Shown: positions 35,417 to 44,786 of the stretch, piece by piece | How the letters are laid out: every line of letters begins with the position of its first letter | Numbering within the stretch: position 1 is the stretch's first letter | NCBI GenBank assembly: GCA_009909085.1 | Contig: JAAANX010000128.1 | Span: forward strand, 37,103 to 101,102 | From: Cyanobacteria bacterium GSL.Bin1 | GTDB lineage: Bacteria > Cyanobacteriota > Cyanobacteriia > Cyanobacteriales > Rubidibacteraceae | Reading direction: 5' to 3' | Length of the DNA: 64,000 bases | Position numbers and translations under genes: made by a program | The notes under the pieces: model-generated | Seen by the model: the letters and a program-made list of their open reading frames with translations, nothing else | Told to the model about the DNA's origin: nothing | Databases searched by the model: none

Positions 35417-37321
35417 ATGGATGAATCATTTACCATTACCTTACAAATTGTAATCGCTGTTTGTGCAGGAATTACTGCTCAAGTCCTTGGAGAAACCTTG
35501 AAAGTTCCAGGTATTGTTTTTCTCTTACTGTTTGGCATTGCTTTAGGTTCAGATGGACTGAATCTCCTCTATCCTAGTGAATTAGGGGTGGGTTTAGAAG
35601 TGATTGTTGCCCTCTTAGTGGCGATTATTCTGTTTGAGGGAGGACTCAACCTCGAATTAAGAGATTTGGGGCGGGTATCTAGTAGCTTGCGGAACCTGGT
35701 AACCATTGGGACTGGAATTACCCTGTTTGGCGGGAGTATGGCAGCCCACTGGCTAGGAGAATTTCCCTGGCAATTGGCATTTCTCTATGCTTCTTTAGTT
35801 GTCGTAACCGGTCCCACTGTAATTGGCCCCCTACTTAGACAAGTGGCAGTGGATCGACAAGTCGCAACCCTCTTAGAAGGAGAAGGGGTTTTAATTGATC
35901 CGGTTGGGGCAATTCTGGCGGTCGTTGTCCTCGATACCATTCTCAATAGTGACGCTGGGGTCATGGAAGTTTTAAATGGGCTGCTCTTGCGCGGTGGCAT
36001 TGGTATTGCCATTGGTTTAGCCGGCGGCGCTGCCATGGGGTTGCTTTTAAAGAAACGGCTCGATTTCCTCTCGGAAGACTTGAAAAATCTGGTTGTTTTG
36101 GCCGGTGTTTGGGGCTTATTTGGAATTTCCCAAATGATTCGCAGTGAGTCTGGGTTAATGGCAGTGGTTTTAGCCGGGATGGTCGTCCGCGCGCTCTCGG
36201 TTCCCGAAGAACGGATGCTGAGACGCTTCAAAGGACAGTTAACCATGCTGGGGGTCTCCGTCTTATTTATCCTCCTGGCAGCAGACCTCTCCCTCGCCAG
36301 TATTTTAGCCTTAGGTTGGGGCAGCGTGCTCACGGTTTTATGTTTAATGTTCATCGTGCGCCCGCTCAGTGTTTGGGTGTGTACCCTAGGGAGTAGCCTC
36401 AATTGGCAACAAAAACTCTTTGTCAGTTGGGTGGGTCCCAAAGGCATTGTTTCTGCTTCAGTCGCCTCTCTGTTTGCGATTTTACTGACACAACGGGGAA
36501 TTACCGGTGGTGATTCCCTGAAAGCAATTGTCTTTTTAACCATTATGATGACAGTGGTGATTCAAGGGCTCAGTGCGCGTTGGGTTGCCCGCTGGCTAAA
36601 TCTCACGTCTGAGGGAGCAAAAGGAGCCCTAATCATTGGTTGTAGCCCCTTAGGTCGTCTGGTGGGAGAACTCTTTCAACAAGAGGGAGAATCAGTGGTG
36701 ATGATTGATACCGATTCTGAAGCGTGTGAACTGGCAGAAGCGGCTAATTTGCCGGTAATTCAAAGTAGCGGTTTAGATGAAACGGTCTTAGAAGAAGCAG
36801 GAATTGAGTCTCTAGGAACTTTCTTGGCAACAACGAATAATGGAGAAGTTAATTTAGTTTTAGCACAAAGAGCTCTAGAGGAGTTTCAACCCCCTAGGGT
36901 GTTTGCAGTATTTCCCAAAAATTCTCAAGCGCGGACGCCTGCGAATAAAACAAAAGTCAACCAAGCCTTTATGTCCGAAATTCCGATCAAAATTTGGAAT
37001 CAATATGTGGAAGAAGGTAAGATTAAGCTTGGTCATACGGTGTTGCGAGAAGAAGGCTTTTCTTTCCAACAAGCCCATTTGCAAGCCTTAATCCGAGCAG
37101 GAGAATTATTACCCCTATTGATTAAGCGCGGTAATGCTTTACAAGTCGTGAAAGCGGATCAAGAATGGCAACCGGGAGAAGCGATTTTTTATATCCTGCA
37201 TGATCCTCGCCCCAAATTGCTTAAACGGTTATCAGGAGGCAACTCCTCCTCTCGCCTTGCTTTAGAGCGTTTAGCTGAGGTGGAGGAAGTTCCCTTGGCT
37301 AGTCCTGACAATAGTTATTAG
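35417..37321 (+). CDS. Na+/H+ antiporter (CPA1) with RCK/TrkA-N domain
   Basis: This 634-residue antiporter has an N-terminal membrane domain (about 1-395, around 12 segments) with the transport-site acidic motif GVLIDPVGAIL (CPA1/NhaP type). It is followed by a soluble TrkA-N/RCK nucleotide-binding domain (about 400-520: ALIIGCSPLGRLVGEL, then MIDTDSE) and a TrkA-C-like tail. The RCK fusion suggests gating by NAD(H), ATP or a cyclic dinucleotide. It would support salt and pH homeostasis. Ion choice (Na+, K+ or Ca2+) cannot be read from sequence. Its stop overlaps that of the convergent gene by four bases. Confidence 0.88.
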   Translation: MDESFTITLQIVIAVCAGITAQVLGETLKVPGIVFLLLFGIALGSDGLNLLYPSELGVGLEVIVALLVAIILFEGGLNLELRDLGRVSSSLRNLVTIGTGITLFGGSMAAHWLGEFPWQLAFLYASLVVVTGPTVIGPLLRQVAVDRQVATLLEGEGVLIDPVGAILAVVVLDTILNSDAGVMEVLNGLLLRGGIGIAIGLAGGAAMGLLLKKRLDFLSEDLKNLVVLAGVWGLFGISQMIRSESGLMAVVLAGMVVRALSVPEERMLRRFKGQLTMLGVSVLFILLAADLSLASILALGWGSVLTVLCLMFIVRPLSVWVCTLGSSLNWQQKLFVSWVGPKGIVSASVASLFAILLTQRGITGGDSLKAIVFLTIMMTVVIQGLSARWVARWLNLTSEGAKGALIIGCSPLGRLVGELFQQEGESVVMIDTDSEACELAEAANLPVIQSSGLDETVLEEAGIESLGTFLATTNNGEVNLVLAQRALEEFQPPRVFAVFPKNSQARTPANKTKVNQAFMSEIPIKIWNQYVEEGKIKLGHTVLREEGFSFQQAHLQALIRAGELLPLLIKRGNALQVVKADQEWQPGEAIFYILHDPRPKLLKRLSGGNSSSRLALERLAEVEEVPLASPDNSY

Positions 37322-39543
37322 TCATTTTTTAATTGCTGTCGGGCTGCTGCAAGTAAGAGTTGTTTTTCTGAGCGCGCGATCGCGCGATAAACGGTCTCAA
37401 TCGCTGATTCTTCCACAGAAATGCCAGTAATTCCCCAGCGGACTAAATCGGCTACTAACTCGGGATATAAAACCACCCCTTGACCACAAACCGAACAGGA
37501 AATACCATTTGCCCTTGCCGTTTCAATTAAGCTCTTTAAAGCAGCCAGTAAAGCGGGATGACATTCATTATAGTGCTCTCGAAACTCCCCTTGTTCTCGA
37601 TCAACGCCTAATAATAATTGGGTTAGATCGTTAGTGCCAATGGCAATGCCTTCGATTCCGGCTTTGATATAGTCGCTTAACAAGTACACCACAGAAGGGA
37701 CTTCTGCCATCATCCATAGCTGACAGCTGTTTTCAATCCCTATTTCTGTTAGTAAATTTTTGCAAAATTGGACTTCCTCAACACTGCGAACAAAGGGTAG
37801 AATTAAATTAATATTGTGATAGCCTTGGCGCTGTAAGTGTTGGAGGGCAAACATTTGGGCTGAGAAAAATTCGGGATTTTTGTAATAGCTATAAGTTCCC
37901 CGTTCTCCTAAAAGAGGGGTCTGTTCGGATTGCAAACTCAGCCAATCGGTCGAGCGATAGAAAACCGGACGAGGAAAGAAGGCTTCTGCCAAATGACCAA
38001 TCAAACCTGCTAATTGCTCGATAAATTGTTCACGGTAAGGGGAAGATAACCAAGTGGAGAGGGACTTTTCTTCCAATAACTCTAATAACATTAATTCAGA
38101 CCGAACTAAGCCCACTCCCTCGACCGGTAACTGAGCTAATTCCGTCGCGCGATCGCGCTGAGAAACATTGACCATTAACTGGGTTGCTAAAACCGTTCTT
38201 TCCGTCTTTGTTGGTTCTGCAACAGCACTTGTCGCAACTGCTTCTTCTTCCTGCTCAGAGGGGCGTAATACTTCTCCTTTATCTCCATCCACCGTTACGG
38301 TTTCTTCTCCTGCTATCGCTGCAATTGCTCCCTTAGCCCCGACAACAGCAGGAATCTTCAACTCTCTAGCCAGAATCGAACCATGAGACGTCATTCCGCC
38401 TTGTTCTGTAATCAATCCGCCAGCGCGCTTAATCAGAGGTAAGTTTTCCGTGGTAACACTTTTGATCACTAAAATGCCCTGAGCAGGAAAGTCTTGATCA
38501 TCGTCTTTTCCGACCACATAAACTTTTCCCGTTACTTTCCCTGTTGCTGCTCCTGTTCCTTTAACCAGGACAGGAGAATCTGCTTGTGCCGACATAGTAA
38601 CCTCAGTCGAAAATTGAGTTAAGTATAACTGAGAACCATTGTCTTGCCTGTTTTTGGCGTGAAATTCTGGCAAAAAAGTCCATTCACAACGAAAGGTTTG
38701 CTGATTGGTTTCTTGTAAGGTGAGAGCAAGATTAATTAACTGCGATAACTGTTCTGAAGTTAAAATCGCTTTTTCAGCCTCTTTCTTCACAATGCTAACT
38801 TCCAGCAAAGGATTAAGTTGATAAATACGGGTTTGATAACCGAGTTGATGGAGCGTAACTTGTTCGGTAGTGGGATTAATTTCATAGGTTTCAGGTAAGA
38901 CTTCGCCGCGGATTAAACTGTGTCCTAAACCTCTGACTGCTTGCAGGTGCCATTGCTGATCGGTTACTTCTAAAATTCCTGACGCGATCGCGTTTTGAAT
39001 CGGTTGAATCAAAACCGCTAACCCTAACTCTTCCCAAGCCATCCCTTGCTGTTGCCAATAAAATAAATTACGGGCGCAGAATAATGAGCGCCACACCCGT
39101 TTTAATCCCAACTCGATTTCCTTTCTCTCGCATAAACCACAGTGAGACGTTAATAAACCTGAAACCGAAGGGTGCAGCGATGGCAACACCAGAGAAGGAC
39201 GGAAAATCAGTGTGGTCGCTTCCCAAGCAGCAAGTTTTTGGTAGAGTTCTTCACACCAATCGGGATCTAACTCAGCATCATTAATGACTTGGCAAAGGGT
39301 TTGTGCCGTTTGTTGTAAGGTTTCATAATCATTGAGATCGAGGGTGAGTTCGACTAAAGAAGCAAAAGTATCTTCTGCACTAAACAGAGAACTTAATGTC
39401 TCCTTGCCAACGACAACTCCAGATGGAACCTGATATCCAGCTTGAGATAGCTGACTCAAAGCGATTACTTTCTCTCCCACCGCCTGGCGCTGAGAGAGAC
39501 TAATCTTGTCTAAATCATAAAAGTCATTGACGTTAACTCGCAT
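37318..39543 (-). CDS. PEP-utilising enzyme, phosphoenolpyruvate synthase-like
   Basis: This 741-residue protein has the three-part PEP-synthase/PPDK layout: an ATP-grasp-like N-terminus (about 1-330), a swivelling phosphohistidine domain with the GGMTSHGSILAREL motif, and a C-terminal PEP/pyruvate TIM barrel (TPLLGERG, IGTNDLTQLLLGVDR, and the active cysteine in SCSVCGQG). The N-terminal domain is short and poorly conserved. The usual SATAEDLPxASFAG-type segment is replaced by PSLHPSVSGLLTSH, so ATP use is uncertain. An acidic alanine/glutamate linker separates the swivel and barrel. It may be a divergent PEP synthase or a rifampicin-phosphotransferase-like enzyme. Confidence 0.75.
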   Translation of the reverse strand: MRVNVNDFYDLDKISLSQRQAVGEKVIALSQLSQAGYQVPSGVVVGKETLSSLFSAEDTFASLVELTLDLNDYETLQQTAQTLCQVINDAELDPDWCEELYQKLAAWEATTLIFRPSLVLPSLHPSVSGLLTSHCGLCERKEIELGLKRVWRSLFCARNLFYWQQQGMAWEELGLAVLIQPIQNAIASGILEVTDQQWHLQAVRGLGHSLIRGEVLPETYEINPTTEQVTLHQLGYQTRIYQLNPLLEVSIVKKEAEKAILTSEQLSQLINLALTLQETNQQTFRCEWTFLPEFHAKNRQDNGSQLYLTQFSTEVTMSAQADSPVLVKGTGAATGKVTGKVYVVGKDDDQDFPAQGILVIKSVTTENLPLIKRAGGLITEQGGMTSHGSILARELKIPAVVGAKGAIAAIAGEETVTVDGDKGEVLRPSEQEEEAVATSAVAEPTKTERTVLATQLMVNVSQRDRATELAQLPVEGVGLVRSELMLLELLEEKSLSTWLSSPYREQFIEQLAGLIGHLAEAFFPRPVFYRSTDWLSLQSEQTPLLGERGTYSYYKNPEFFSAQMFALQHLQRQGYHNINLILPFVRSVEEVQFCKNLLTEIGIENSCQLWMMAEVPSVVYLLSDYIKAGIEGIAIGTNDLTQLLLGVDREQGEFREHYNECHPALLAALKSLIETARANGISCSVCGQGVVLYPELVADLVRWGITGISVEESAIETVYRAIARSEKQLLLAAARQQLKND

Positions 39544-39575
39544 TGAGTCTCATTATTTTCATTCGTTACTCACTT

Positions 39576-40439
39576 TTAGTGCTTCTGCGACTGAATGACT
39601 TCATACAAAGCAGAATAATCTTCATCTCCTAACCCTAATTCTAATGCTGCTTCTAAAATTGTTTCCATTCCTTGTAATGAAGAAACCGTTAACCCTTCTG
39701 TTTTCGCGGCTTCTAAGAACAAGCGGGTATCCTTGAGGAGATGTTTCGTAGGAAAGTTAGGATTACTATAGTTATGGCTGACCATCCGTTTCAGTTTCTT
39801 ATCAAAGGTGGGAGCATACAACGCACTTTCTCGTAAAACCGACATAAACGTTTCCACCGCTAACCCTTCTTGCTGCACAAAGGATAAGCTGAGGGAAAAC
39901 GCGCCCGTTAACGAGACAATGAGCTGATTGAGAGCGAGTTTGAGTGTCGCTGCTTTGCCGACACTGCCCACTAAAAAGGGTTTCCCTAAAGCCGATAAAA
40001 CCGAATGCCACTGGTCAAACTGTTCTTGCGTTCCGCCCACCATTACCTGTAACGTTCCTGACTCAGCTTGAGGAACACTCCCTAGAACCGGGGCTTCGAG
40101 ATAATCTCCGCCATAACGACTAATCTCAGAGTGCAGTTGTTGACTTTCTTTCGGTGCAATTGTCCCCATTTGGATTAAGGTCTTCCCGGATAGGTGCTGG
40201 GTTGTCTCGCTGGTCAGTACGACTTCTTTAATTGCAGTAGCATCCGTCAACATTAAAATAATACAATGGCAGTTAGCGACTAAACTTGCAGGTGACTCGG
40301 CAATGGCAATTCCTTTCTCTTTGAGGGGTGCTAGCTTTTCCGGCGTGCGATTGTACGCCATGACCGAATAGTCTGCCGCCAGAAGGGTTGGCGCCATCGC
40401 TTGTCCCATCAACCCTGTCCCTAGTAAACCAATTTTCAT
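39576..40439 (-). CDS. Beta-hydroxyacid dehydrogenase (HIBADH family)
   Basis: This 287-residue NAD(P)-dependent reductase of the 3-hydroxyisobutyrate dehydrogenase family most likely reduces glyoxylate and/or succinate semialdehyde. It shows the Rossmann motif GLLGTGLMGQAMA (4-16), the substrate motif EAPVLGSVPQAESG and the catalytic lysine in KLALNQL (about 167-173). The length is standard. It lies 32 bases upstream of the PEP-synthase-like gene on the same strand, so the two may be cotranscribed. Confidence 0.85.
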   Translation of the reverse strand: MKIGLLGTGLMGQAMAPTLLAADYSVMAYNRTPEKLAPLKEKGIAIAESPASLVANCHCIILMLTDATAIKEVVLTSETTQHLSGKTLIQMGTIAPKESQQLHSEISRYGGDYLEAPVLGSVPQAESGTLQVMVGGTQEQFDQWHSVLSALGKPFLVGSVGKAATLKLALNQLIVSLTGAFSLSLSFVQQEGLAVETFMSVLRESALYAPTFDKKLKRMVSHNYSNPNFPTKHLLKDTRLFLEAAKTEGLTVSSLQGMETILEAALELGLGDEDYSALYEVIQSQKH

Positions 40440-40560
40440 AAAACGTTACCTCAACCGTCCCAATTGCAACAAATATTTGCCTAAGCAGGATATCAGAGAG
40501 AAAGTCTGTCAAGATCATCCCAAAAGCAGAAACTGTAATTCGATTGCCAAAATTTAAATT

Positions 40561-41028
40561 ATGACCACAGACACCCTTCTCTTTAGTAATGCCCCAGAAA
40601 TTTCCGCCGATGATTATTGTGTGTTTGGGGTTGCCACTTGCTTTATTCGAGAAGAAGGAGAAACCAAGCAAGTGAATGTGATTGAACCGGTTCCTTCTTC
40701 GAGTTTAGAGTCGGTTTTAGGTGGGGCGGAAACATCGTATCAGATGGTGGCTGCCAAACCCGTGAAAGAGGTGTTTGACGGAGAACATCTGATTAAGCCT
40801 GACGACTTCCCCCAAGATGCTGACTTTGGAACCGATTTTACAGAACGGGTGATTGCAGCCGTACGAACCTATAAATATCATGAGCATCTCCAATCCTCTT
40901 TTCCGTTAGGAACCCTCAAAAGCGATCTCAACCATTCCACGAGACGAAAGCGCGTTCTCAATGCAGAACGGATGGTGCGCACTGAGGACAATGTGAAACA
41001 ACACTCTCATACCCACACGGTGCTTTAG
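40561..41028 (+). CDS. Hypothetical soluble protein
   Basis: This 155-residue protein is not recognised. It has no signal or membrane segment. The central part (SLESVLGGAETSYQMVAAK) and the basic-acidic C-terminus (STRRKRVLNAERMVRTEDN) followed by a histidine-rich HSHTHTVL tail are its main features. It is divergent from the dehydrogenase and eight bases upstream of a DMT permease, probably in one transcript. The length and good reading context support a real gene. Confidence 0.65.
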   Translation: MTTDTLLFSNAPEISADDYCVFGVATCFIREEGETKQVNVIEPVPSSSLESVLGGAETSYQMVAAKPVKEVFDGEHLIKPDDFPQDADFGTDFTERVIAAVRTYKYHEHLQSSFPLGTLKSDLNHSTRRKRVLNAERMVRTEDNVKQHSHTHTVL

Positions 41029-41035
41029 CTAGTTT

Positions 41036-41932
41036 ATGTTGGAGTTGAAAGGGGAATTCGCTGCGTTATTGGCTGCTTTTTTATGGGCCAGTGCGTCGGT
41101 GGTTTATAGCCGTCTTGGACAGCAGATTTCTCCTTTATTGCTGAATTTTTTAAAGGGCGCGATCGCGCTGTTGCTTCTTGCCTTCACCGCGATCGCGACC
41201 CAAAATATCTTTCCTACCCTTCCCCTCACTCCGGTGCTTTTCTTAATCACCAGTGGTATCATTGGCATTGGGTTTGGCGATACCGTCTTTTTTTCCAGTT
41301 TGAAGTATCTTGGCGCCAGGCGGGCCTTACTCTTTGAAACCCTTGCCCCTCCTCTGGCTGCCATTATTGCCCTCATTTTTCTGCAAGAAACCCTTTCTCT
41401 CTATGCTTGGCTTGGAATTGTCTTAACCTTACTTGGCGTGGCGACAGTCATTAGTGAACGCACCAGTAACCAAGACCTTTCCGTAGCAAATTTCAAAATT
41501 GGCATTGGGTTTGGCTTAGGGGGCGCGATCGCGCAAGCAATTGGGGCAGTTCTCTCGCGGACTGCCTTAACTGATTTTGATCTCAATCCCCTCTGGAGTA
41601 CACTAATTCGCCTCAGTGCAGGAACCCTTGCGCTCATCCCTTTACTGCTTTCCCGACGCCAGCATCTCAAACTCCCTTCTTTGCAATGGTCATGGCGTTT
41701 AGTAGGGATTATTTTTATCACCGCTTTTGCCAGCACTTACTTAGGAATTTGGCTACAGCAAATTTCCCTCAAATTTGCCGCCACTGGCATTGCTCAAACC
41801 TTAAGTTCAACCAGTCCCCTTTTTATCCTTCCTATTGCTGCTTTTCTCAAAGAAACGATTAGTGTACGCGCGATTTTAGGAGTGTTGATTGCACTTTCAG
41901 GAATTGGACTCTTGTTTTTACCGGGATCGTAA
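41036..41932 (+). CDS. EamA/DMT-family permease
   Basis: This 298-residue inner-membrane protein has ten predicted hydrophobic helices in two EamA repeats (about 5-135 and 150-295). Each repeat begins with an ALLAAFLWASASV- or GGAIAQAIGAVL-type helix and ends with a LQETLSLYAWLGI- or LKETISVRAILGV-type helix. Family members export amino acids, metabolites or drugs; the substrate is unknown. It probably forms an operon with the preceding hypothetical gene. Confidence 0.85.
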   Translation: MLELKGEFAALLAAFLWASASVVYSRLGQQISPLLLNFLKGAIALLLLAFTAIATQNIFPTLPLTPVLFLITSGIIGIGFGDTVFFSSLKYLGARRALLFETLAPPLAAIIALIFLQETLSLYAWLGIVLTLLGVATVISERTSNQDLSVANFKIGIGFGLGGAIAQAIGAVLSRTALTDFDLNPLWSTLIRLSAGTLALIPLLLSRRQHLKLPSLQWSWRLVGIIFITAFASTYLGIWLQQISLKFAATGIAQTLSSTSPLFILPIAAFLKETISVRAILGVLIALSGIGLLFLPGS

Positions 41933-42178
41933 TCCAACAACTGGATTGCCCTAAAAACAACTCTTGACCGAGTAAGAGCTTCAGCCCTTTTCATGGGGGA
42001 AACTTATCTGAAGTTCCGTTAAAAGTAATCCAAAGAATTCCCCCCAAGAAGGATTTAGGGGGTCAAACATTGGGTAACAGTTTTCCGAAATATTCTCTTT
42101 GTGACGTGCTCCAGACAGCGATACAAGTATACGCTGCTGGCTTCTCCACCTTCACTCAGGGAGAATTTTAGTTAGCGT

Positions 42179-43336
42179 CTAATGATGGTGATGGTGATGA
42201 TGTCCATTATGATCATGATCGTGAGAATGAGTGGCTTTTTCACTGGCTAGTTGGGGATTAACCACCACCGCCGTTTCTGACAGTAAGGCTTCAATTTGCT
42301 CATCAGCCCAGTTTGCTGCCATTTTTAAGAACTCAGGATGCTCGTTAACACAAGCCATTTGCACGAAATGAACATCTTTGTATTGACGCTTAACATCGTG
42401 AATAATGTGGTCCACATCTAAGATGGTTTCGTGGTTTTCCGTGGCAAAGCCAATGGGCATCATGACCACCGCTTTTGCCCCCAGTTCAATCAGGTTTTTT
42501 GCAGCTAAATCAGCGTTGGGCTGTGTCCATTCAATAAGGGGGGTGTCATGGTTTAACCAACCCACAGAGATCAAGGGGTATTGATTGATTAATTTTTGCC
42601 GTACACTTTCATACAGAGCCTCACTTTCCATAATGCCAGAGGTAAACCCTTTAGCTTTGTGAGGACAGCCATGATTCATTAAAACAATGCCAATTTCAGA
42701 GGGAAGATAAGCCTCAGAAAGTTCACTTTGGATTTTTTCTTCCACTAACCGCGCCATCAAGTCAATGTAGTCGGGTTGGTTATAGAAGGAGGGAATGTAA
42801 CGCATTCCAGTGACCCATTGTTCTTCTCCAGCATTGAGTTCGCGCAGGGCTTCGTTGACTTGCTCTACTGCAATGCCACTGGTAAAAATAGAGTCAACTA
42901 CGAGTAAGGGATAGATCAAGATTTTGTTATATCCCTGTTCTTTAATTTGCGCTAACACTTGGTTAGGGAGATAGGGCTTACAGAAGTTAAACGCCTTAAA
43001 AACAGAAACTTGTTCGCCCCAAGTTTTCTTTAACTCTTGTTCAATGCCTTCCCGCTGTGCTTCAAAAATTTTATTATGAGGGGAAATAAAATTGCCATGT
43101 TGATGACTCCATTCATGGAAATCAAAAATCGCCAGCAGTTTCGCAAGGGGGGGATACATCCAAGTGGGAACAGGAGCAAACTTTGCTGTGAGTAAGTTGA
43201 GGGCTTGTTCATTGTAATTGGCGAAGTCGTCATAACTTTCCACCTCACCATAGCCCATTAATAAGACGGCAACGCGATCGCTGCTGTTAATATTGGCTTG
43301 GCTCGTTTGTTCTGTTTTTTCTGGTACTGCAACCAC
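42179..43336 (-). CDS. Ferrochelatase-family protein with polyhistidine tail
   Basis: This 385-residue protein of the ferrochelatase/chelatase fold has counterparts of the catalytic pair: H222 in VLMNHGCPHKAKG (ferrochelatase SxHGxP region) and E303 in PIGFATENHETILDVD. It differs from the ordinary cyanobacterial HemH, lacking the C-terminal chlorophyll-binding helix and having a degenerate N-terminal motif (LLMGYGEVESYDDF). It ends in a histidine- and aspartate-rich metal-binding tail with a run of seven final histidines. It could insert iron or another metal (Ni, Co) into a tetrapyrrole, or be a metal-storing paralogue. Annotation as hemH itself is avoided. Confidence 0.78.
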   Translation of the reverse strand: MVAVPEKTEQTSQANINSSDRVAVLLMGYGEVESYDDFANYNEQALNLLTAKFAPVPTWMYPPLAKLLAIFDFHEWSHQHGNFISPHNKIFEAQREGIEQELKKTWGEQVSVFKAFNFCKPYLPNQVLAQIKEQGYNKILIYPLLVVDSIFTSGIAVEQVNEALRELNAGEEQWVTGMRYIPSFYNQPDYIDLMARLVEEKIQSELSEAYLPSEIGIVLMNHGCPHKAKGFTSGIMESEALYESVRQKLINQYPLISVGWLNHDTPLIEWTQPNADLAAKNLIELGAKAVVMMPIGFATENHETILDVDHIIHDVKRQYKDVHFVQMACVNEHPEFLKMAANWADEQIEALLSETAVVVNPQLASEKATHSHDHDHNGHHHHHHH

Positions 43337-43472
43337 GTTTCAATCCTCTTTGCTGTCTAGATGCTACCCTGAAATCTAAAGAAGCCTCTGGAGAGTCTAA
43401 ACTCCAGATTTTTCTAAAATTCCTTGGGATATGCTGAAATTTCTTACTATCTCAATGTTATCCTAACATCCC

Positions 43473-44654
43473 CTACTGGGGCATACGTCGCAAGATAAAA
43501 ATTCCTGATCCCCAAGCTAAAACCGCAGCCGTATTAAACACGCCAGTTAATCCGGTCATTTGCAAAATAGAGCTAAGGAGAACCGGCGATAAAAATTGTC
43601 CCAGGAAGCTGGTGCCGATCGCGATCGCCAAAATACTGGAGCGGACAGTTTTCGGCGCTAAATTCGATAAATCGCTGTAAAGATTCGGTAGCACGAGCCC
43701 AAACCCCACCCCAAATATCATCGCTGAGAGCAACAATAAGGGAAACTGTTTCAAGAGCGGAATACTGAAAAGGCTAATTCCCATTAAAGCAAAGCCCAGC
43801 GCGATCGCGCTCCGAAATGACCATCGCTGTGCCAGTTGTTTCGAGCCAAATGCGGAAATAAAGGTTGCTCCCAATGCCCGAGTTGCCAGTAAAATCCCAT
43901 TAGAAACTGTCCCTAACCCCAGAGTTTCCTGGAGGTATAAGGGGGCATAAATCACCACCGCATACATGATGGCTGCGGTTAAAGCGACAAATAAAAGTAA
44001 TTCTATGACTGCCGGAGTTAGTAAGACCTTTTTTAATTCTGCGGACAAACCACTCCTTTTTTCCGGCTGATGATCCCTCAATTGAGTCTCTGGAAAGGCC
44101 CAATAAACGATTAAAGCAAGCGGAAACGCGATCGCGTATAGTCCAAAGGCATAGCGCCAATGAATAGACCCTAAGCCCCCACCAACCAAAGGGAAAATAA
44201 TTCCTCCCACCGTTAAAACGGCTGTCGCATAAGCAATCACTTGGGTCCGAGTTTCTTGATCATATAACTTTCCTAACAGGCCAAGACTACCGGCAGCAAT
44301 GCCACCGGTCGTTGCGCCCAATAAAGCACGACTTGCAAGTAATAACCAAAAGTTACTGGCAAAAACGGGTATAATGCCAAAAATACCGTATAACCCTAAA
44401 GCCGGAACCAGCACCCGAATCGGAGAAACCTTATCTGCAACAAACCCCAACACCGGACTAAATAACGCGATTGTTAACGCATGAACACTCACCAGATGAG
44501 TGCCTAAAGCGCGATCAAATTCCAAATTGGTAATCACCTGTGGCAAAACCGGCGTTACCACTCCCCCTGTCATTGTAATTAAGGCTCCAATCGCTAAAAT
44601 TAGAAACATTCGATTTGGATCACGCTGAAATAACTGAAATTGACACTTCATCAT
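43473..44654 (-). CDS. MFS transporter
   Basis: This 393-residue major facilitator permease has twelve hydrophobic segments in two halves. The loop between helices 2 and 3 carries the MFS motif as GFVADKVSPIRVL, and helix 5 carries the antiporter-type GGGLGSIHWRYAF (motif C-like, shared with drug-efflux MFS such as the YdhP/Bcr group). This suggests proton-coupled efflux. The substrate is unknown. The start may be M1 or M2. It lies upstream of the chelatase-like gene on the same strand. Confidence 0.85.
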   Translation of the reverse strand: MMKCQFQLFQRDPNRMFLILAIGALITMTGGVVTPVLPQVITNLEFDRALGTHLVSVHALTIALFSPVLGFVADKVSPIRVLVPALGLYGIFGIIPVFASNFWLLLASRALLGATTGGIAAGSLGLLGKLYDQETRTQVIAYATAVLTVGGIIFPLVGGGLGSIHWRYAFGLYAIAFPLALIVYWAFPETQLRDHQPEKRSGLSAELKKVLLTPAVIELLLFVALTAAIMYAVVIYAPLYLQETLGLGTVSNGILLATRALGATFISAFGSKQLAQRWSFRSAIALGFALMGISLFSIPLLKQFPLLLLSAMIFGVGFGLVLPNLYSDLSNLAPKTVRSSILAIAIGTSFLGQFLSPVLLSSILQMTGLTGVFNTAAVLAWGSGIFILRRMPQ

Positions 44655-44786
44655 TGATTATTGGTTGGGCTTGCAAGCCTTTATTAATTAGAAAATATTT
44701 TGTGATCTAGACAACAGGTTATTTTTAAGCCTTGTTTGATAGTAACCATAAGTGTTCAATGATCACCGCTCAATTCTCTGATATCC

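Noticed and set aside
35785..36543. 252-codon minus-strand ORF opposite the Na+/H+ antiporter
   Set aside because: It mirrors the codon pattern of the hydrophobic antiporter gene; Thr/Pro/Lys-rich without any domain.
42000..42060. Possible hairpin of C- and G-runs (CCCCCC and GGGGG) downstream of the DMT permease
   Set aside because: The arms are weakly matched and no T-run follows; not supported as a terminator.
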